This document shows positions 57,323 through 64,000 of a DNA stretch of 64,000 bases, piece by piece. Source of the stretch: Macrobrachium rosenbergii (Eukaryota; Arthropoda; Malacostraca; Decapoda; Palaemonidae); assembly GCF_040412425.1 (NCBI RefSeq), contig NC_089783.1, forward strand, positions 34,639,125 through 34,703,124, in the 5' to 3' direction. How positions within the stretch are numbered: position 1 is the first letter of the stretch; each line of letters begins with the position of its first letter. A program made the position numbers and the translations under genes. The notes beneath the pieces are model-generated. The model was not told the DNA's origin, ran no database searches, and saw only the letters and a program-made list of their open reading frames with translations.

Positions 57323-57599
57323 CTGTGAAAAAAGTTTTATTTTGAGAAGAAAAAATAGGAAAAAAATATCTTCAAAACTAAGTAACATACAGAATACTGC
57401 TGACATATTTCAAGATGGTAAATTAAATAATTATACAGGTATTCTCTCACACTGCTGTATAGCAAGCAACCTGTGATGGCAATGCCTCTTAACAAGTATA
57501 ACTTGAATTTAAAAAAATGAGTACATGCTAGGACATCTTCATGCACATACCCCTCTCATACCAAGACAGAATGAGCTGGAAAAGGGGAAACAAGCAGGT

Positions 57600-57769
57600 C
57601 TAGCAGAAAGGAACAGAAAAGCTCTGCGGTGTCTTGGGGGACTGTTCTTCCAAAATATACAGAGGAAAACTTCTAAGTCTTCCTGTGCTTCTTATTGTAT
57701 TTCTTCCCCTGTAAGGGAGACCAGACAGCAAACTCCCAGCAAGGAGAATCAGGAATGCAAATCCTACCG
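57600..57769 (-). CDS. possible terminal exon with a transmembrane segment
   Basis: TTTTTTATTTATGCAG|CGGTAGG gives an acceptor. The frame then reads VGFAFLILLAGSLLSGLPY, RGRNTIRSTGRLRSFPLY and EQSPKTPQSFSVPFC, then TAG. One TM segment followed by a basic tail. No polyadenylation signal is near, and it lies between gene 1 exon 1 and its presumed 5' UTR, which is odd. Could be chance. Confidence 0.2.
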
Positions 57770-57779
57770 CTGCATAAAT

Positions 57780-59600
57780 AAAAAAGTGATAAGGATCAAT
57801 ACCATAGAACATAAAGCAAACACACACCCACCCCTGTCCTGCACAATCAAACTCTTATCCTTTAAGATATGTCATTACTCCATAACAGAGCATAACACTC
57901 AACAACATAAATACTTAGAAAGAAAAGCTTCAACTTGACAGTCAGGCAGAGCGGAGCAAGGCATCCACTCTCAATGGCAGTCAAAGTAAAAGTGCTAGGC
58001 TAAATCATGTGAGCAGACAGTACCCCCAATTCAACTACATACCACCAATTAAGCATCTTGTTACCAAGCTTCAGAGGCTGTTTCCAGCTTGTTCCATGAA
58101 TATTCGTACATAAAAGGCTCCTCATAAGGTTTTCTCCCAATAATGATTAAAAAATATGCACAAAATACAAGAGAAACAGGAATGAAAATATAGCCTGGGC
58201 TATGTTACATACAGTCAGTAAAAATGAATTTAGGTCTATCAAACATTAACCATATCATTCCCACCCTCCACACATTAACCATATGATTCCCACCCTAAAC
58301 CACTGTATGGTGCAAATCCTACCTGACCTGTCCTAGGATGTTGCAACCCTAGCCATCAACTTCTTCAATATTTGCTACTAGGATGAAGAATCTTGGAATG
58401 GCACAAGAGCCCTTGCCTAGTTCTACCATTAATCTTAATATATACATTAGCCTACACTAAATATTTAGTATCTCTGAAAAATCTTCATTATATTTTATAT
58501 TTTAATACTAGCCATTGATATTTGAGTTTTTTGCTTTGTTCTTAATAAAGTAAATTTTTACTTTTAATACCACAACCACTCTCATGAGTTCCCTGTTTAG
58601 TACCAGGCCCATAAGAATGAATGTTAAAATGTAATCATAAAGAAGTTAAGTATCTCAAGTAACAGTAAATTTATGACAGTTTTCAATGTAATTTTTGAAT
58701 TACCAGCACAGCATGTGATATTAAAGTAAAATAATACCCTGCATTCTCCTCAATCTGATGAACAGAAAAAGCATGCAAAAATCCATCACAAATTTACTGT
58801 TATCAAGATATTTACCATCTGTTTCTGTTTGGGTTTCATCATTCATGTCAGTGGAGATGGCACTAGACATAATATTCATGCAAGTGGGGACTGGTAATGG
58901 TGTAGAAATATACCAGATTTACGGGTGATGTCAAGCAGGCTACTGCATGCTACAAATAGACAAGTTAATGAGGCAAACCCTTAGCCTATAATACCAACTT
59001 CCAGAGCAAATGTAGAGCAATGGGTCAGGGATACTGTAGCAGCCTAGGCCTGTAAAAAGCATTTCAAAGGGCCAGTTGAGAATGACGGGCACAGGTTCTG
59101 CTGACGGAAACAACCCTAACCTTTCCTAGAATGCCATGTCCTGACCTAAGCAGACCTAATTCCCTGACTCAGGGTGCCATGGCCTGACCTGGTTGACCGT
59201 CCCCCGCTCCCATGTATCACTTAACATTGGAAACATGGACTAGCTTCTGCTCGGAGGTAGTTTCAGAGATAATATTACCTAACCAAACTTACCTTGACCT
59301 AACCTAACATGGGACGCCATGCCCTTACCTGGCTTAGGGGGAGGGGGTCCCAAACAAATCGTGACCCCTTAGGCTAATATGCATTCTACCCATCAACTTT
59401 CACTTCTAGGTTAGGCTACACGTAGGAAGTGAGCTGTCTGAGATAAGCCTATGTTTTAAAAGCTTATAGTTAATGAAAAACAGTCTTATATAGCAATTAA
59501 AACAGCAATATTCACGGGCGGGTCATGACCCTTACGCAGGTTTTCATTAGATCAACAATTTCTGACCGAGCCAGGGAAAGCTACCCAACAGATAAAAAAA
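57780..59600. other. no gene recognised
   Basis: AT-rich to 58800, then a more GC-rich part at 58880-59420 with scattered ACCTAACC motifs. Probably the 5' intron or flank of gene 1. Confidence 0.4.
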
Positions 59601-59621
59601 GCTGACTTTATTTCATTTTAC

Positions 59622-59770
59622 CTGCTTATATTTCGCGCATGAAGTACTGAAACAGGAGGTGTATGCCCATTATGAAAATGGGCTGCGAAGGAAGCCCATA
59701 ATTAAGTATTATACGCGGCAGATAACGGACCAGAAAACCTTACTGAAATCAAAAGTATATGTTGTTCTGA
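59622..59770 (-). other. possible 5' UTR exon / promoter-proximal region of gene 1
   Basis: On the minus strand a CG-containing segment (TCTGCCGCGTATAATAC, CATGCGCGAAATATAAGCAG) ends at a donor, AAGCAG|GTAAAA. It has no long frame. The acceptor in front of gene 1 exon 1 requires such an upstream exon. No initiator or TATA element can be assigned with confidence. Confidence 0.25.
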
Positions 59771-59940
59771 TGGCTTTGACGTGTTGTCAGTGACGTTCTC
59801 TTCATCTCTCTTTAGAATATCAAAGTTGTTCTCACCTATATTCCACAAAATCCTCAAAAAATTACCTATTTATATTTTAATATAAAATAAATTACATTTA
59901 TTTCCATTTTAGTTTGTTATATTTTAGTTTTAGAATAATT

Positions 59941-60078
59941 TTATAAAGCTACTACAACATTTTGTTCTAATAAACGTTTCCCTTCATGTTTATAGCGGTC
60001 TTCTTCTTGTAAGTAGCTATGAGAGCAAAGTGAAACACTTGCAGTAACTAGCAGAAGGGGTAAATATTTTTGGAAAAA
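59941..60078 (-). CDS. possible terminal exon of an unidentified upstream gene
   Basis: TTCCTTAATTTAAAG|TTTTTC acceptor, exactly 46 codons including TAA: FFQKYLPLLLVTASVSLCS (one hydrophobic segment), then EEDRYKHEGKRLLEQNVVVAL. AATAAA follows on the minus strand at 59902-59897, 39 nt after the stop. A short membrane segment plus charged tail is reminiscent of small mitochondrial membrane proteins, but I recognise no family. The open frame extends further upstream (to 60201) with a poorly coding-like T-rich part. Confidence 0.3.
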   Translation of the reverse strand, partial: FFQKYLPLLLVTASVSLCSHSYLQEEDRYKHEGKRLLEQNVVVAL

Positions 60079-60209
60079 CTTTAAATTAAGGAAAGTATAA
60101 TATTGCGAAGAATAAGCAGTTAAAGAAGAGGAAGGTATAACCAAAACAAGAAAAACGCCATGTGTGAAAAAGAAGAAAAAATTAAGGCTAGATATAGTCA
60201 CCTCAAGAA

Positions 60210-61640
60210 ATTTACATTTAATATCAAACCTGTTAGGTCAGTAATGCTTATAATAGATAAATCAAAAAGAAATTAGAAGACTAAATACTAACAGAAATGA
60301 GAAACTGTTCAATAAGAAATTAAACAAAATGCAAATCCTTGGGAAAATGGTACACAGAAAATAACTCAAAGGAAATTAGTAAGAAGATAAATAGAAAAAA
60401 AAGTAGAGTGTACAATAAGAGAAACCAGAAAGTAGAAAGTGGCAAAAGTGAGACAGGAAATATATGCTAAACAACTATGGTCCCAGCATTATTTGCTACC
60501 TTAGAAACCTGTAGTAACTTCACTGACAAGATATGAAAGAACTAGGGAAAATGCTGCATGGTATCTTCAGAGTAATACATAGATAACTAAAGTTAACACT
60601 GTATCGCGAACTTATAGCAAAATGGCCTTTGGCTTACATAATAAATGATAGAAAATACCCTGCTTTTTCATAACATAATAAGTTTTGATTGAAAATATTA
60701 ATCAAGAAAACATCAGCGGATCATCATTGCCCTCAGAGGGAAGTGATGGATAAATGAAAAGCAGTAACAACATGCAGTAAATAAAATACTAGTGGGTGAT
60801 CATGTGTGCGTATGGTCGGTCTCTAGGACACTTGGCAAATGCTCAGGGGCCTGTGCTTTGCCACGACTGAAGTACTGAATTTTGTGGCTGCTCCACTTAA
60901 GGTGGGGAGCTGTCAAAGCTTGGGGTAGCCACCGAGAAAGAAGGAAGATGTGTGCTCAGAGCAGTGTGTTATTCAAGTTCGTTCTCTGCGCACTAAAATG
61001 ATGTTATACCGTGACGCCTAAGTAAAAGAAAAACAATGCCTCGAGAAGTCGTGAGTTTGATATGGCTGGGACATCAGGCAGTGATGAATAAAACATAACT
61101 CGAAGAATGTTTGGTCGCTTGGAACAGCAATCACTAAGCTAAATACCAAATGGCCAACGAGGTTTTAGAAAACCAGCGAAAACTAAGGAGTTCGAATGAC
61201 TAATGGCTTGGCTATGAAAGGCTGACATAATAAACAGATTTCTGGAGAAGAGATCACCGAGGCTCTGTGCAAACCGCAGGTACCAAAAGTTAGAGTATGT
61301 TAAAGTAGATGAAAAAGAATGATTGTAGATACCAGGAGAAAATTAAGCGAATTTGTTATATAATTCAATTTTGACGGGCAACGAACTAAGGAGTAATGCT
61401 CATAAGATATATGTAAGATACGTGTAAGAATGTTAGAGGGTTTTGTGAACAGCGCCTTCTCTGGCAAGAGAGGTGGGGTTGGACGGGTAGGAACTGATGA
61501 ATAATAAATGAATAAAGATCAGCAATAAGATTTTCGTCGATGAGTTACCGAGGCCAAATACCTTTAGTAATAGATTTAGGCTATGAATTTATTATCAAAA
61601 TAAGATTATGAACTTCCGACATCTAATAAATGTTGGTATT
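60210..61640. other. no gene recognised
   Basis: Includes a block at 60800-61260 with more GC and no repeats, but without open frames, splice signals or RNA motifs that I can name. Confidence 0.4.
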
Positions 61641-61647
61641 GCACGTG

Positions 61648-61770
<123 letters not shown>

Positions 61771-62018
61771 AGTGTGTGTTTGTAAATTTCACTTAACATT
61801 CTTTCCACTCAGGGGTAGCTGACCGAGTAGGTTTCATCTTTTCACCTTTCAACATTTATTTTTCACCATTAGTTTCGTTAAATTCTGTTGCAAGTGGTTT
61901 ATCCCAGAATACGCTTTGGTGAGGTACACTTCACTAGTTAATTACAGCTGGTCTTCTCTGGAACTGTCTTTTGCATGGCAGGAAAATTGTCATGCAGAAG
62001 ACAACTGAACGAAAATCT

Positions 62019-62242
62019 CAGTGGCGTCACTTCAGATTTTTCCTGGGGAGTGTGGGCAAATGGGTGGGGTAGCGAGCGAAGCAAGCCCTGTCAGCTGGGA
62101 GTAGGGGGGCCGCATGAGCGCCCTTCCCCCCCACCTCGAAAATTTTTTGGAAATTTGTGTGCATTTTGGAGCGTTTTGAAGTCATATAAGTGCTGTATTG
62201 AGTTAAATATGCAGCAAAACAGGTGTGCAACACCCACCCGCA

Positions 62243-62336
<94 letters not shown>

Positions 62337-62431
62337 TAAAAAGCTAAGAGGCAAACCAAGCCTTGGGGGCATTAGTGTCTTGAGGGGGGGCGCAGGTGGC
62401 CCCCAGGCACATCCCCCCAGTGACTCCCCTG
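62019..62431. mobile_element. hAT-like MITE containing a (TTA)n array
   Basis: Left end CAGTGGCGTCACT and right end (reverse complement) CAGGGGAGTCACT are imperfect terminal inverted repeats of hAT type. Flanks GAAAATCT and GCAAATGT match at 6 of 8 positions, as for a decayed 8-bp target duplication. C/G-rich subterminal blocks (GGGGGGCCGCATGAGCGCCC; GGGGCGCAGGTGGCCCCC) lie inside; a (TTA)n array fills 62246-62335. No transposase. Confidence 0.55.
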
Positions 62432-62942
62432 GCAAATGTAGGCTAAAGCTTTTTTAGACCACCAAAGAAATTACAAAAAAATGCAACCTTAAAAATGTAG
62501 ACTTGCAGTTCTAGAAGCTACATAAATTTTTTTTACCCCTGCTATTCAAGTCATTGCAATCTACCTCGACCTGTGCGATAGCAGAATTCATTTTTCGATA
62601 GTACCGCTCGCATTCTGCGCTGACTTGGCAATCTAAAACAATGCACCCGTTATTGTAAAAAATTTCATTGTCAGTACTTGATATATTTAATTCTCATGTT
62701 TTAAACTTTGTTGTCTGCTCTTGCGATACTTAATTGTCATATTTTTGTTGCTATGTAAAACTTTCAAATAAAATATCTTCCGTATCATTTCCTAATATGA
62801 TACAGACTTCATAAATTTAAACAAATTTGAACATGTCTTCTTCTTTGTTTTGTGAACTCGTAAACATTTTGATCATTGCCATTCCAACTCTCGTTCTAAA
62901 TATTAATAGAAATCAACACTTAAAAGCATTTTGCATTATTTT

Positions 62943-63052
62943 TTAAACGAGAATTAAAAGTTTACAGTCTAGGCCTATTTTTGTCTGTATTTTAATTCTC
63001 GTCGGTTCAGTTAAATAAAAGGGTTTTGTGCTTCTTTCAAGACTGAGTGTAG

Positions 63053-63144
<92 letters not shown>

Positions 63145-63290
63145 GAAGGAAGAAGACCCTCTTTGAGGCAAGTTTTGTTGAATAAAATGGCTGCATTTTG
63201 CGAATTGATTTTATACTGAGTTTTCTCAATTCTTCTAATAATTCGCTTTTCATGCACATAAATATCAGTCAATAATTGACCAGTGTTCAT
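62943..63290 (-). pseudogene. retroelement N-terminal fragment, family P copy 3
   Basis: Minus-strand peptide TGQLLTDIYVHEKRIIRRIEK, then TQYKINSQNAAILFN and KTCLKEGLLPSY, running into the (AAT)n array (63055-63142 on the plus strand). Homologous to the fragments at 11.4-11.8 kb. The pattern fits the N-terminal part of Penelope-like element ORFs, tentatively. Confidence 0.45.
63055..63142. repeat. (AAT)n microsatellite
   Basis: About 29 units, inserted directly after the conserved peptide of the family P fragment. Confidence 0.95.
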
Positions 63291-63469
63291 GTTTCGATGG
63301 ATGAAACAGCGTATTTCTTACAGCAGAAGTTCTTTATTTTTAAGCATTACAACAGGTTACTGGAACCTGGGATGTAAATCCGTAGATTTTCCTTATTGTA
63401 TTTTCGGTGGTATTTCTTCTTTTTTCTTCTTCTGACGTCTATCTGGTACTTTTAGTACTCTTTCTGTCG

Positions 63470-63525
63470 ACATGTTTCGACCAGCTCGTTGGTCATCTTA
63501 TGGACGTTGGGATGAGTCTGGAGAC
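63470..63525 (-). ncRNA. possible degenerate hammerhead-like motif
   Basis: On the minus strand: ATAAGATGACCAACGAGCTG followed by GTCGAAACATGTCGAC. A GATGA ... short CCA/TGG stem ... CGAAAC arrangement recalls the hammerhead ribozymes in the terminal repeats of Penelope-like elements, and it lies upstream of the family P fragment in the same orientation. The CUGAUGA core is not intact, so a working ribozyme is unlikely. Confidence 0.25.
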
Positions 63526-63819
63526 ACAGTGTTGTCGCTGTTTAAGGTTAAGCCAGCCTTGTGCTGTCACGGGTTCTTGCTCCGGGAGGAACCCGTGACT
63601 GAAACGATGTGTAAAGACATAAAAAAAAGTGCTTTTTGGCAGTTAGTTGGTGAAAAAGAAAGAGGGTGACAGGCAGGGCTGCAACCCCTTTAAACCTTAC
63701 GGTACGCATCAGTAGGAGGGAAAGTTTTATAGCAGTGAGTCCCAGCTTAGTGGGAGAGGGCTGAGAAGGAAAAGGAAGAGAGCTTGTGTTTGAGGGAAAG
63801 GTAGCGCAAAAAATAAAAT

Positions 63820-64000
63820 ATTTATATATGCTCATATACATATATATACATACAATATGTATATACAAATACATACAGATACATGCACGCATACATATAC
63901 ATAAATAGAATAAAAACATATATACCCATATGTGCATATACACCCACATGCATATATGTATGCATATGCACATATATACACACCTGCACATACATACATA
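63820..64000. repeat. degenerate CATATA / TACATA simple repeat
   Basis: Low-complexity AT/CA-rich sequence up to the right end of the window. Confidence 0.85.

Noticed and set aside
57525..57938. 137-codon plus-strand frame
   Set aside because: Low-complexity Lys/Ser-rich, no start context or splice signals, and opposite a more protein-like minus frame.
59270..59310. ACCTAACCTAAC motifs resembling the arthropod telomere repeat (TTAGG)n
   Set aside because: Only about two units in a row; too short to call an interstitial telomere tract.
60800..61260. GC-richer block considered as a structured RNA gene (RNase P, MRP, 7SK, U3)
   Set aside because: None of the conserved boxes of these RNAs was found.
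63407..63669. Plus-strand 63- and 65-codon frames
   Set aside because: No matching splice or family signal; they overlap the possible retroelement terminal region on the other strand.

Overview
The window looks like nuclear DNA of a decapod crustacean, probably a shrimp. The reasons are protein exons with spliceosomal introns, extreme microsatellite load ((AAT)n, (AG)n, (TA)n and (CA)n arrays every 1-3 kb), LINE 3' tails ending in (AAT)n, and a DIRS-type tyrosine-recombinase retroelement. The species cannot be fixed from the sequence alone. There is no bacterial-style gene organisation, no CRISPR array, and no tRNA or rRNA gene that I could recognise.

Two host genes can be built exon by exon, both on the minus strand and both members of the SLC17 branch of the major facilitator superfamily (organic anion / sialin / phosphate / glutamate carriers). 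Gene 1 (45116-57316) is complete: 12 coding exons, every junction at a GT-AG boundary and every phase consistent, giving 529 residues. Gene 2 (3799-12246, running off the left side) is partial: four exons with consistent phases give the first 355 residues, up to TM4. Both genes share a phase-1 intron just before TM1, a phase-0 intron after the TM1-TM2 loop and a phase-0 intron after TM4, so they look like paralogues in a cluster. Gene 2 is the most unusual item. Its loop between TM1 and TM2 is about 245 residues instead of a few tens, Ser/Thr-rich and then Arg-rich, with a 35-residue tandem duplication carrying N-glycosylation sequons. It also lacks the TM4 acidic residue that gene 1 keeps.

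Layout. 1-0.8 kb: a 63/126-bp minisatellite. 0.9-12.3 kb: gene 2, its introns filled with SSRs, LINE/SINE pieces and two long hairpins. 12.6-18.3 kb: LINE tails, a pair of inverted ~400-bp repeats, a compound (CT)n tandem array and a 36-bp minisatellite. 18.3-27 kb: mostly unassigned AT-rich sequence, a 167-bp-arm hairpin and SSRs. 27-29.4 kb: unexplained coding-like decay and a Jockey-type LINE relic. 29.4-36 kb: AT-rich, essentially featureless apart from one inverted-repeat element. 36-39.1 kb: a degenerate DIRS-like retroelement. 42.5-43.3 kb: an RTE-type LINE relic. 45.1-57.3 kb: gene 1. 57.6-60.2 kb: weak evidence for further exons upstream, including a possible terminal exon of another minus-strand gene. 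61.6-64 kb: SSRs, a hAT-like MITE and a possible Penelope-like fragment.

All exon calls were made by reading splice sites, frames and family resemblance by eye. No alignment or transcript support was available.
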